Source of the DNA: Diplonema japonicum
Lineage: Eukaryota > Euglenozoa > Diplonemea > Diplonemida > Diplonemidae
DNA length: 21,038 bases
Direction of reading: 5' to 3'
NCBI GenBank assembly: GCA_964019335.1
Contig: OZ025773.1
Coordinates: forward strand, 1 to 21,038
Below the pieces are notes generated by a model. It was given only the letters and a program-made list of their open reading frames with translations. It had not been told where the DNA came from and did no database searches. Within the stretch, counting starts at the first letter, position 1; every line of letters begins with the position of its first letter. Position numbers and translations under genes: made by a program. This document shows, piece after piece, positions 1 through 7,951 of this stretch.

Positions 1-250
1 CCCCAAGGTGTCCCCAAAGGGGTAGGGTATAGGACCCCCAATATAAGGGGGTACAGAGAGGGGGGTTAGGATAAGGGTCTAATACATAGGGGTTAGTACC
101 AGTGGTTAGACAAGGGGTTAGTTAGTAGACAGTGTGTAGGGGCTAATACCACAGTATACAAGGGATAATGTACTACCCCATACCAGTGGTTACATACTCT
201 CTGCTAACAGTGTGTGTCCCTGGTAACAGTGTGTGTCTCTGCTAACAGGT
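1..250 (+). other. G-rich leader with degenerate GGGGTTAG words
   Basis: The first 250 bases contain runs of three to six G on the plus strand (for example near 20-28, 48-52, 59-64 and 75-77) and repeated GGGTTAG/GGGGTTAG-like words near 60-125. The G-runs could fold into G-quadruplexes. From 195 to 270 there are three CTAACAG/GTAACAG words. No coding frame is credible here. Copies start at 5517, 11034 and 16639; the type B copies lack about 28 bases (unit 1 positions ~63-90). Confidence 0.6.
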
Positions 251-634
251 ACTTACTACAGGCCCCCAGACGTGCCCTGCTATGGAATCCCCTGTTATGA
301 GATACCACCACCAGACACCCTACTTGTGCTACCCCCAGAGAACACACTCTTCTGCTGGTGTTCCTGTTAGTTGGTGTTATCCCCAGATGTATAGCTACAC
401 CCTTCTGGAGCACTGCTTGTGCTACTACATGTATTACTACACACTGTCTGTATTACTCTCTGTGTTAGTGTGTAGTGTGTTACTGTACTTAGCTAAACAG
501 TGTGCTTCCTCTTGTATGTTATGGATATCAGTACCTCTGGATATACTCCCCACAGGCCTCCGTACCTCTGCTAACAGGTCCTAGCATCCCTAATCCCAGG
601 ATCTAAGGGTTCCGAGGGGGTCCCAATCTAGGGG
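251..634 (+). other. Constant-region sequence, no recognised gene
   Basis: This stretch holds a 100-codon open frame (282-584) whose translation is Cys/Tyr/Leu-rich and matches no family I know. It shares diverged segments with 830-1030, including TAGCTAAACAGTGTG, CCCCAGATGTATAG and ACTCCCCACAGG. It therefore looks like an old duplication within the constant region and not like a gene. The frame is conserved in all four units, but so is the non-coding sequence around it. Confidence 0.5.
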
Positions 635-739
635 TTTACGTCCCTGTAGCTATGCAATTCCTGAAACCCTTGTGGGACACTACGGATGAATTCGTAGAAT
701 TACCTCGCTATATCCCCCACGCGCGCGCGCGCGCGTAAG
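635..739 (+). repeat. Isolated copy of TTTACGTCCCTGTAG element ending in (CG)8
   Basis: This 105-bp element begins TTTACGTCCCTGTAG, continues through CCTGAAACCCTTGTGGGAC and ends with eight CG dinucleotides (720-735) followed by TAAGGA. It is a sister of the third unit in the cluster at 5388-5493, which ends in the same (CG)8. Alternating CG of this length can adopt Z-form DNA. Its role is unknown. Confidence 0.85.
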
Positions 740-1228
740 GACATGAGTCCATATACAGGTCTCTACACCCTAATCCCCAGGTTAAAGCACCCTTTCTAAG
801 GATACCTCTGTACAGCACACCCGTTATCAGGGGTTACACACTCTCTGCTGTTCTCTGATAATGTGTAGTTACTGTACTTACTGTTATCCCATGCATACTG
901 TGGTATTACGTACTTCACACTGTCTATGTTCCTGTGTTATGGTACTTAGCTAAACAGTGTGTCTGTACTACCACCTGTATATACTCCCCACAGGTATCCC
1001 CAGATGTATAGCCACACCCTTATGGGATGATGTACTTACTATTAACATGTACTTCCATAGTTACTTACTTAGATACACTGTGTGAATACTGGTGCAACAA
1101 CATATTCACTGTGTTACACTGTCTGTACTAATGGTAGCACTACATGTCCCCAATACTACAGTATACAAGGGACTAATGTACTACCTACATATTACTAGAT
1201 ATACCCTGTACACCTAGATACCCCTTTT
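740..1228 (+). other. Constant-region sequence, no recognised gene
   Basis: This is low-complexity sequence rich in GTAC, TACTTA and CACTGTGT words. It includes a diverged second copy of parts of 370-560 (TAGCTAAACAGTGTG near 946, ACTCCCCACAGG near 980). Many stop codons occur in all frames and no module-like conserved motif was found. Confidence 0.5.
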
Positions 1229-1375
1229 AGGCCTGAAATGAGGTCCGAGGCTCACCGGGCCTTTTCCCAAAAAGGGGATATCATTTCTCAGAATTGGTCT
1301 GGGACCATTCCCTTGAGTCTTCGAATAGAATGAGGTACCTACCAATAAAGTGGTATTTTGGGTATGCCCATAATC
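1229..1375 (+). ncRNA. Candidate structured RNA or regulatory island
   Basis: This stretch differs from the surrounding repeat vocabulary and is preserved in all four units. A 7-bp stem GAAATGA (1235-1241) / TCATTTC (1281-1287) encloses a stem GGTCC (1242-1246) / GGGCC (1257-1261, one G-U pair) and a stem TTCCC (1264-1268) / GGGGA (1274-1278, one G-U pair), giving a three-way junction. A further hairpin GGTC-TGG-GACC follows at 1296-1306. The outer stem is tRNA-like in length, but about 53 nt is too short for a normal tRNA. The later part loosely resembles the 5' domain of small-subunit rRNA (GGTCTG, then AGTGG followed by ATTTTGG). It could also be a promoter or replication element, because it lies in the constant region. 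Confidence 0.35.
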
Positions 1376-1435
1376 ACCCCATATGACCTATCCTCTAGAC
1401 ACCCTACTATCTATGGTAGCACTACATGCCTCCAT

Positions 1436-1559
1436 TGTGCTCTATGCACTACATACTATGTATTCCCTACGTACATACAGTATGTATTGGTGTGCATGAT
1501 ATGGTATACAGTACATGGCACTGCATCCTGTGCATTGGTGCCATTGCCTGTGCTACTAG
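1436..1559 (+). repeat. 124-bp hairpin repeat, copy 1
   Basis: This repeat runs from TGTGCTCTATGCAC to GTGCTACTAG and recurs in unit 1 at 1705-1828 and 2490-2613. It contains palindromic GTACATAC-type words and a hairpin, GGCAC-TGCA / TGCA-GTGCC, at 1517-1542. In a fourth, truncated relative the hairpin is replaced by another one (2316-2336). Translations are Cys/Tyr-rich and repeat-driven. Confidence 0.8.
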
Positions 1560-1650
1560 ATATGCCCTGTTCCTATCCTTCGTACTTCTCCAGATTAGTG
1601 GTTTATTTAGTTCTCATGATTCCACTACTTCTGGTATTCCCTCTCTGCAC

Positions 1651-2221
1651 ACCTCTGTACTACTGACAGCACTAGATATCATAGTTAGCACAGTATGTAT
1701 CCCCTGTGCTCTATGCACTGCACAGTATGTATTCCCTATGTACATACAGTATGTATTGGTGTGCATGATATCATATACAGTACATGGCACTGCATCCTGT
1801 GCATTGGTGCCATTGCCTGTGCTACTAGGATATGACGTACTTCCCTAGTTCCATACTCCTGGTATTCTCTGAGTTAGTACTTCTAGTATTCCACAGGTTC
1901 CTCCACTCTCAGGATACCTGTGCTACTGATATCATACTATGTACTAGCCATGATACCTATGACAGTACTACATGCATCCATTGCACATGTAGCACTACAC
2001 AGGATATATGCTCATGCATACTGTGTGTGTACTGGTGGTAGGATATGCTCTATGCCACACACTCAGTGTATTGGTGGCATTGCCTGTGTTAGTACTTCTA
2101 GTATTCCACTGGTTCCATACTCCTGTGTTCTCAGGGAATGGTGCCACTAGATATCTACTGCACAGCTAACATGGCATCTCCTTCTGTACTATGCCATGGT
2201 ATGTACTACAGGATGTACTAC
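1651..2221 (+). repeat. 571-bp direct repeat, left copy (unit 1)
   Basis: This block matches 2436-3006 at a constant offset of 785 with few substitutions (a short difference after CTATGCACT). The copies end exactly where the left one continues CATGCATCC and the right one TGATATCAT. The block itself contains the 124-bp hairpin repeat and a segment that recurs again in the spacer. It is non-coding as far as can be seen. Confidence 0.9.
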
Positions 2222-2435
2222 ATGCATCCATTGCACATGTAGCACTACACAGGATATATGCTCATGCATACTGTGTGTATTGGTGTGCATGATATCATAT
2301 ACAGTACATGGCACCACCACCACAGCTACTGGTGGTATTACCTGTGTTACCAGGGATGTACTACTTCAGGGATTCCCCAAGTTAGTGGTTCTCCTGATTC
2401 CACTGCTTCTCTGGGATCACTACCCTTCTCAGGAT
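2222..2435 (+). repeat. Spacer between 571-bp repeats with partial nested copies
   Basis: The start of this 214-base spacer repeats a segment of the 571-bp block (ATGCATCCATTGCACATGTA, also at 1972). It then carries a truncated 124-bp repeat with a substitute hairpin, ACCACCA-CAGCTAC-TGGTGGT (2316-2336). It shows that the block grew by repeated partial duplication. Confidence 0.75.
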
Positions 2436-3006
2436 ACCTCTGTACTACTGACAGCACTAGATATCATAGTTAGCACAGTATGTATCCCCTGTGCTCTATG
2501 CACTACATACTATGTATTCCCTATGTACATACAGTATGTATTGGTGTGCATGATATCATATACAGTACATGGCACTGCATCCTGTGCATTGGTGCCATTG
2601 CCTGTGCTACTAGGATATGACGTACTTCCCTAGTTCCATACTCCTGGTATTCTCTGAGTTAGTACTTCTAGTATTCCACAGGTTCCTCCACTCTCAGGAT
2701 ACCTGTGCTACTGATATCATACTATGTACTAGCCATGATACCTATGACAGTACTACATGCATCCATTGCACATGTAGCACTACACAGGATATATGCTCAT
2801 GCATACTGTGTGTGTACTGGTGGTAGGATATGCTCTATGCCACACACTCAGTGTATTGGTGGCATTGCCTGTGTTAGTACTTCTAGTATTCCACTGGTTC
2901 CATACTCCTGTGTTCTCAGGGAATGGTGCCACTAGATATCTACTGCACAGCTAACATGGCATCTCCTTCTGTACTATGCCATGGTATGTACTACAGGATG
3001 TACTAC
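2436..3006 (+). repeat. 571-bp direct repeat, right copy (unit 1)
   Basis: This is the right partner of 1651-2221. The sequence after it (3007-3123) is single copy within the unit and leads into the cassette zone. Confidence 0.9.
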
Positions 3007-3123
3007 TGATATCATACTATCTGTATTGGGGATACATCCTCTGTGTGTCTGCCCATACTTAGGATAGTACTGCTTAGAGGTATTCATGCTTAGTTAGTAT
3101 CCTTACCAGCATGTTCTCCTCAT

Positions 3124-3168
3124 TATGAGGTACATGGTTGGTAGAGTATACCGCCACCATCCTCATGA
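3124..3168 (+). repeat. 45-bp direct repeat, left border of cassette zone (unit 1)
   Basis: The segment TATGAGGTACATGG...CCTCATGA recurs perfectly at 4147-4191. The two copies bracket everything that differs between A and B cassettes. A degenerate third copy begins near 4198 (TATGAGGTACATGGTTACTA). Confidence 0.85.
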
Positions 3169-3269
3169 GATGGTATGGCTAGAGAGAGAGCACACCACAT
3201 CCTTGGGATGCATTGGTGTGTGTACTCCTAGGATATACATGCCTGTACTCTCTGTACTTACTACAGTAT

Positions 3270-3521
3270 ATACTACTGATAGCACTGTTGGTGATCATGC
3301 TCTCTATGGTATCTACCACAGTGGGGATCATGGTTAGTGCTAGTAGCCTGTACACCTGATGTGCTATAGCCTTGCTGCTCATACTCAGGTACATGACTAC
3401 CAGGTATCGCATAGCTGATGCTGTTCACACCATGGCTAGAGCTATACTGGTGGATGCACAGCTACTGTCAGCAGCTACAGCTACAATGAGTACTTACCAT
3501 TGTACTTACTACTGATACTAC
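3270..3521 (+). CDS. Unassigned hydrophobic gene module (type A)
   Basis: This frame is open from 3270 to a TAA at 3522 if TGA (3357 and 3513) is read as Trp. The non-repetitive part, about 3286-3485, does not occur in type B. It encodes about 65 residues: a hydrophobic stretch (LLVIMLSMVSTTVGIMVS), SSLYTW, a second hydrophobic stretch (ALLLILRYM), then the hydrophilic TTRYRIADAVH and a mixed end rich in Ala. Two membrane spans followed by a basic segment is weakly like the N-terminal part of COX3, where the second span is followed by Trp-Trp-Arg. By analogy with the paired atp6 modules in type B it could belong to cox3, but no decisive motif is seen. Its flanks are repeat words (TACTACTGATAGCACT before, GAGTACTTACCATTG after). 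Confidence 0.45.
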
Positions 3522-3537
3522 TAACAGTGTCTCTCCT

Positions 3538-3628
3538 TACTGATAGTACTATGGATATACTACTGATAGTACTGGTAGCACTACATGCATTGGCATGAGT
3601 ACTTACCATTGTACTTACTACAGGATAT
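3538..3628 (+). repeat. 91-bp direct repeat, left flank of cox3 module (unit 1)
   Basis: This is a perfect match to 3885-3975 at an offset of 347. It contains CTGATAGTACTGG, GCACTACATGCATTGG and GAGTACTTACCATTG, the same words that flank the type B modules. The 22 bases that follow (3629-3650) also recur downstream at 4051-4072, so unique module sequence begins near 3651. Confidence 0.9.
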
Positions 3629-3652
3629 ACTCTCTGTAGTACTGGTGGTACA

Positions 3653-3880
3653 GCTGGTGTCTTCTACGTGATAACAGGTATCCATGGTGGGCATGTTCTT
3701 GTTGGTGCCCTCCTTATCCTGGGATACACTCTCCAGGTACACATGTGAGGAGCATGAAGTGCTTACAGCCTCTCCTCTGTACATGGTGTCCTTTCTGTTA
3801 TCCTCTACTGGCACTTCGTAGATGGTGTCTGGATAACAGTGGTGTTCCTGGTGTACTGAGGACAGCTGTGCATGAGTATG
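3653..3880 (+). CDS. cox3: Cytochrome c oxidase subunit 3, C-terminal module
   Basis: This 76-codon fragment encodes the last two membrane helices of COX3, the mitochondrial inner-membrane subunit of complex IV. Visible motifs are VFYVITGIHGGHVLVGALL (family: FFxxTGxHGxHVxxG) and YWHFVDGVWITVVFLVYWG (family: YWHFVDxVWxxxxxxxYxWG). The frame is continuous only if TGA is Trp at 3746, 3755 and 3857; the last matches the conserved Trp near the COX3 C-terminus. There is no start codon and nothing of the first two thirds of the protein, so this is a module that must be joined to others at the RNA level. The frame runs into repeat after 3880 and meets a TAG at 3914; the true stop may be made by processing. 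Module limits (about 3651-3884) were set from the flanking 91-bp repeats. Confidence 0.9.
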
Positions 3881-3884
3881 ATAC

Positions 3885-3975
3885 TACTGATAGTACTATG
3901 GATATACTACTGATAGTACTGGTAGCACTACATGCATTGGCATGAGTACTTACCATTGTACTTACTACAGGATAT
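3885..3975 (+). repeat. 91-bp direct repeat, right flank of cox3 module (unit 1)
   Basis: This is the perfect partner of 3538-3628. After it the two contexts diverge (CCTATTG here, ACTCTC on the left). Confidence 0.9.
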
Positions 3976-4146
3976 CCTATTGATAGTACTACGGATGTAC
4001 TTCCCTAGAGAGCACACCATCATCCTCATGACTAGGATATGGTATGAGATACTCTCTGTAGTACTGGTGGTATTCCCCACAGGCATTGTTGCCTAGGATG
4101 TACACCACCACCATTCCCTTCTCTAGGGATAATGGAGTAGCTACAG

Positions 4147-4191
4147 TATGAGGTACATGGTTGGTAGAGTATACCGCCACCATCCTCATGA
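4147..4191 (+). repeat. 45-bp direct repeat, right border of cassette zone (unit 1)
   Basis: This is the perfect partner of 3124-3168. Downstream of it types A and B are again almost the same. Confidence 0.85.
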
Positions 4192-4558
4192 CTAGGATAT
4201 GAGGTACATGGTTACTAGAGTATACTGCCAGCATACTCTGTAGATGGTATGGCTAGAGAGCACAGCTGCTCTTCTAGTAGATAATACCTCTACTCTGTAC
4301 ATCCCATGATCCATGCATGACATGATCTATGGTAATGATACCGTTAGTGGTATGCTCCATGATGTCATGGCTAGAGAGATGGTATGTTCTCCCACTCTCT
4401 GGATATGCTGGCATCCTTAGGATGTACCATCATGCCATGATATGATAATACTACTACTATGATAAGTAGGCATACACACTGTGTTAGTGCTAGTACATGT
4501 ATATCATATACTGTATGTACTACTACACAGAGTACTTACATGATAAGTAGTATGCTGG
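4192..4558 (+). other. Constant-region sequence, no gene seen
   Basis: This stretch has many short dyads such as CATGATCCATGCATGACATG near 4308 and ACATGTATATCATATACTGT near 4495. Stops are frequent in all frames. It is shared with types A and B. Confidence 0.5.
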
Positions 4559-4852
4559 TATCTCTACAGACACTCTCAGGATGTGGTGGTGTCTAGAGAT
4601 GGTGGTCCAAGCTAGGGATCCTGGGATCTAGAGGTTGGGTCTCCACCCCTGGGATCCTGGGATCTAGAGAAGGGGTCCCCATCCCCAGGATGATGTCATG
4701 AGGGGATGAGTAGGGTTATGATACCATTAATACAGTTAGTACATCACTATGTAATACTAGTATTATGCATGTACATATATCCTCCGTATGCATGGGATAG
4801 ATATATGATACATACACAGTACTTACATAGTATGTAATGATAGTATTATAGT
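4559..4852 (+). repeat. 294-bp tandem repeat, copy 1 (unit 1)
   Basis: This is the first of two adjacent copies. It starts with a hairpin, TCTCTA(CA)GACAC / GTGTCTAGAGA (4561-4599), then GGGATCCTGGGATCTAGAG twice, and ends in an AT-rich part. Copy-1 markers are GGTGGTCC after the hairpin, CATCACTATG, and TATCCTCCGTATGC. Confidence 0.9.
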
Positions 4853-5144
4853 TATCTCTACAGACACTCTCAGGATGTGGTGGTGTCTAGAGATGGTATC
4901 CAAGCTAGGGATCCTGGGATCTAGAGGTTGGGTCTCCACCCCTGGGATCCTGGGATCTAGAGAAGGGGTCCCCATCCCCAGGATGATGTCATGAGGGGAT
5001 GAGTAGGGTTATGATACCATTAATACAGTTAGTACATCATTATGTAATACTAGTATTATGCATGTACATATATCCCCCGTATACATGGGATAGATATATG
5101 ATACATACACAGTACTTACATAGTATGTAATGATAGTATTATAG
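4853..5144 (+). repeat. 294-bp tandem repeat, copy 2 (unit 1)
   Basis: This is the second adjacent copy, two bases shorter. Its markers are GGTATCC after the hairpin, CATCATTATG, and TATCCCCCGTATAC. Confidence 0.9.
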
Positions 5145-5206
5145 GTGGTAATAGGAGGGTATATTGAGGGGTCCCAGAAGGGCTGGATAAGGGGGCATGC
5201 TAGGGG

Positions 5207-5493
5207 TTTACGTCCCTGTAGCCCTCCGATTCCTGAACCCCTTCAGGGCTGTATCGGGTGAATTCGTAGAATTACCCCGTAGGAGCCCTGGAATGGTTTA
5301 CGTCCCTGTAGCCCTCCAATATTGGGACACCTCTCTGGGCTCCTACGGGTGATTTCTGCAAATTAACCCGCTACGTCCCAGAGAATATCTACGTCCCTGT
5401 AGCCCTCCAATTCCTGAAACCCTTGTGGGACACTACGTAAGAATTATGCAAATTACCTCGCTATATCCCCCACGCGCGCGCGCGCGCGTAAGG
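5207..5493 (+). repeat. Cluster of three ~90-bp inverted-repeat units, ending in (CG)8
   Basis: Three tandem units begin TACGTCCCTGTAGCCCTCC-like at 5207, 5297 and 5388. The first contains nested dyads CCGAT/ATCGG and CTGAA/TTCAG. A perfect 13-bp inverted repeat, CCCGTAGGAGCCC (5276-5288) / GGGCTCCTACGGG (5337-5349), spans the second. The third ends in (CG)8 at 5473-5488. An array of dyads plus a Z-DNA-prone tract is what one might see at a replication or recombination site, but the role is inferred only. Confidence 0.85.
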
Positions 5494-6150
5494 ATAACTG
5501 TTAGGATAGTAAGGTGCCCCAAGGTGTCCCCAAAGGGGTAGGGTATAGGACCCCCAATATAAGGGGGTACAGAGAGGGGGGTTAGGATAAGGGTCTAATA
5601 CATAGGGGTTAGTACCAGTGGTTAGACAAGGGGTTAGTTAGTAGACAGTGTGTAGGGGCTAATACCACAGTATACAAGGGATAATGTACTACCCCATACC
5701 AGTGGTTACATACTCTCTGCTAACAGTGTGTGTCCCTGGTAACAGTGTGTGTCTCTGCTAACAGGTACTTACTACAGGCCCCCAGACGTGCCCTGCTATG
5801 GAATCCCCTGTTATGAGATACCACCACCAGACACCCTACTTGTGCTACCCCCAGAGAACACACTCTTCTGCTGGTGTTCCTGTTAGTTGGTGTTATCCCC
5901 AGATGTATAGCTACACCCTTCTGGAGCACTGCTTGTGCTACTACATGTATTACTACACACTGTCTGTATTACTCTCTGTGTTAGTGTGTAGTGTGTTACT
6001 GTACTTAGCTAAACAGTGTGCTTCCTCTTGTATGTTATGGATATCAGTACCTCTGGATATACTCCCCACAGGCCTCCGTACCTCTGCTAACAGGTCCTAG
6101 CATCCCTAATCCCAGGATCTAAGGGTTCCGAGGGGGTCCCAATCTAGGGG

Positions 6151-6255
6151 TTTACGTCCCTGTAGCTATGCAATTCCTGAAACCCTTGTGGGACACTACG
6201 GATGAATTCGTAGAATTACCTCGCTATATCCCCCACGCGCGCGCGCGCGCGTAAG
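6151..6255 (+). repeat. TTTACGTCCCTGTAG element with (CG)8 (unit 2)
   Basis: This is the unit 2 copy of the 105-bp element, at an offset of 5516 from 635-739, with the same (CG)8 length. Confidence 0.85.
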
Positions 6256-6744
6256 GACATGAGTCCATATACAGGTCTCTACACCCTAATCCCCAGGTTA
6301 AAGCACCCTTTCTAAGGATACCTCTGTACAGCACACCCGTTATCAGGGGTTACACACTCTCTGCTGTTCTCTGATAATGTGTAGTTACTGTACTTACTGT
6401 TATCCCATGCATACTGTGGTATTACGTACTTCACACTGTCTATGTTCCTGTGTTATGGTACTTAGCTAAACAGTGTGTCTGTACTACCACCTGTATATAC
6501 TCCCCACAGGTATCCCCAGATGTATAGCCACACCCTTATGGGATGATGTACTTACTATTAACATGTACTTCCATAGTTACTTACTTAGATACACTGTGTG
6601 AATACTGGTGCAACAACATATTCACTGTGTTACACTGTCTGTACTAATGGTAGCACTACATGTCCCCAATACTACAGTATACAAGGGACTAATGTACTAC
6701 CTACATATTACTAGATATACCCTGTACACCTAGATACCCCTTTT

Positions 6745-6891
6745 AGGCCTGAAATGAGGTCCGAGGCTCACCGGGCCTTTTCCCAAAAAGGGGATATCAT
6801 TTCTCAGAATTGGTCTGGGACCATTCCCTTGAGTCTTCGAATAGAATGAGGTACCTACCAATAAAGTGGTATTTTGGGTATGCCCATAATC
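6745..6891 (+). ncRNA. Candidate structured island (unit 2 copy)
   Basis: This is identical by eye to 1229-1375, including all four stems. Confidence 0.35.
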
Positions 6892-7166
6892 ACCCCATAT
6901 GACCTATCCTCTAGACACCCTACTATCTATGGTAGCACTACATGCCTCCATTGTGCTCTATGCACTACATACTATGTATTCCCTACGTACATACAGTATG
7001 TATTGGTGTGCATGATATGGTATACAGTACATGGCACTGCATCCTGTGCATTGGTGCCATTGCCTGTGCTACTAGATATGCCCTGTTCCTATCCTTCGTA
7101 CTTCTCCAGATTAGTGGTTTATTTAGTTCTCATGATTCCACTACTTCTGGTATTCCCTCTCTGCAC

Positions 7167-7737
7167 ACCTCTGTACTACTGACAGCACTAGATATCATAG
7201 TTAGCACAGTATGTATCCCCTGTGCTCTATGCACTGCACAGTATGTATTCCCTATGTACATACAGTATGTATTGGTGTGCATGATATCATATACAGTACA
7301 TGGCACTGCATCCTGTGCATTGGTGCCATTGCCTGTGCTACTAGGATATGACGTACTTCCCTAGTTCCATACTCCTGGTATTCTCTGAGTTAGTACTTCT
7401 AGTATTCCACAGGTTCCTCCACTCTCAGGATACCTGTGCTACTGATATCATACTATGTACTAGCCATGATACCTATGACAGTACTACATGCATCCATTGC
7501 ACATGTAGCACTACACAGGATATATGCTCATGCATACTGTGTGTGTACTGGTGGTAGGATATGCTCTATGCCACACACTCAGTGTATTGGTGGCATTGCC
7601 TGTGTTAGTACTTCTAGTATTCCACTGGTTCCATACTCCTGTGTTCTCAGGGAATGGTGCCACTAGATATCTACTGCACAGCTAACATGGCATCTCCTTC
7701 TGTACTATGCCATGGTATGTACTACAGGATGTACTAC
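7167..7737 (+). repeat. 571-bp direct repeat, left copy (unit 2)
   Basis: This corresponds to 1651-2221 and is paired with 7952-8522; the spacer 7738-7951 matches 2222-2435. Confidence 0.9.
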
Positions 7738-7951
7738 ATGCATCCATTGCACATGTAGCACTACACAGGATATATGCTCATGCATACTGTGTGTATTGGT
7801 GTGCATGATATCATATACAGTACATGGCACCACCACCACAGCTACTGGTGGTATTACCTGTGTTACCAGGGATGTACTACTTCAGGGATTCCCCAAGTTA
7901 GTGGTTCTCCTGATTCCACTGCTTCTCTGGGATCACTACCCTTCTCAGGAT

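Larger units (their letters stand above)
1..5516 (+). repeat. Unit 1 of tandem array (chromosome type A)
   Basis: This is the first copy of a unit that recurs head to tail with a 5516-bp period. Units 1 and 2 are collinear without an indel from the start to about position 5073. The unit carries an unassigned module and a cox3 module in its cassette zone and is otherwise non-coding. It most likely represents one complete circular mitochondrial chromosome opened at an arbitrary point. The repeat is seen directly; the chromosome interpretation is inferred from the module content. Confidence 0.95.

Noticed and set aside
60-125. Telomere repeat from GGGGTTAG-like words
   Set aside because: The words are irregular and few, and they occur inside every unit instead of at an end.
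195-275. Spliceosomal intron signals (CTAACAG, GTACTTACTACAG words)
   Set aside because: These words occur throughout the repeat vocabulary without exon-like sequence on either side, and mitochondrial context makes spliceosomal splicing unlikely.
282-584. 100-codon open frame present in all four units
   Set aside because: Its translation is Cys/Tyr/Leu-rich without a family motif, it overlaps a diverged internal duplication, and the flanking non-coding sequence is equally conserved between units.
1235-1287. tRNA gene suggested by the 7-bp outer stem
   Set aside because: It is only about 53 nt, with two inner stems instead of a cloverleaf and no convincing anticodon loop.
1426-1848. 140-codon open frame with hydrophobic segments in the repeat block
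   Set aside because: It is composed of the 124-bp hairpin repeat translated twice, and overlapping frames are also open. It has no recognisable motif and is not kept intact in type B.
2196-2633. 145-codon open frame spanning the spacer and right 571-bp repeat
   Set aside because: It is another translation of the nested repeats and is broken into shorter frames in type B.
1651-3006. CRISPR array
   Set aside because: Repeats are hundreds of bases long and nested, with no regular short repeat-spacer pattern.
3179-3412. Minus-strand 77-codon frame over the type A cassette
   Set aside because: It is the antisense of the unassigned module, which has a better plus-strand frame.
3581-3814. Minus-strand frame across the cox3 module
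   Set aside because: It is the antisense shadow of cox3, whose plus-strand motifs are clear.
3745-3945. Plus-strand 66-codon frame starting at an ATG inside cox3
   Set aside because: Its ATG start is out of frame with the COX3 motifs, which fit only the frame with TGA as Trp.
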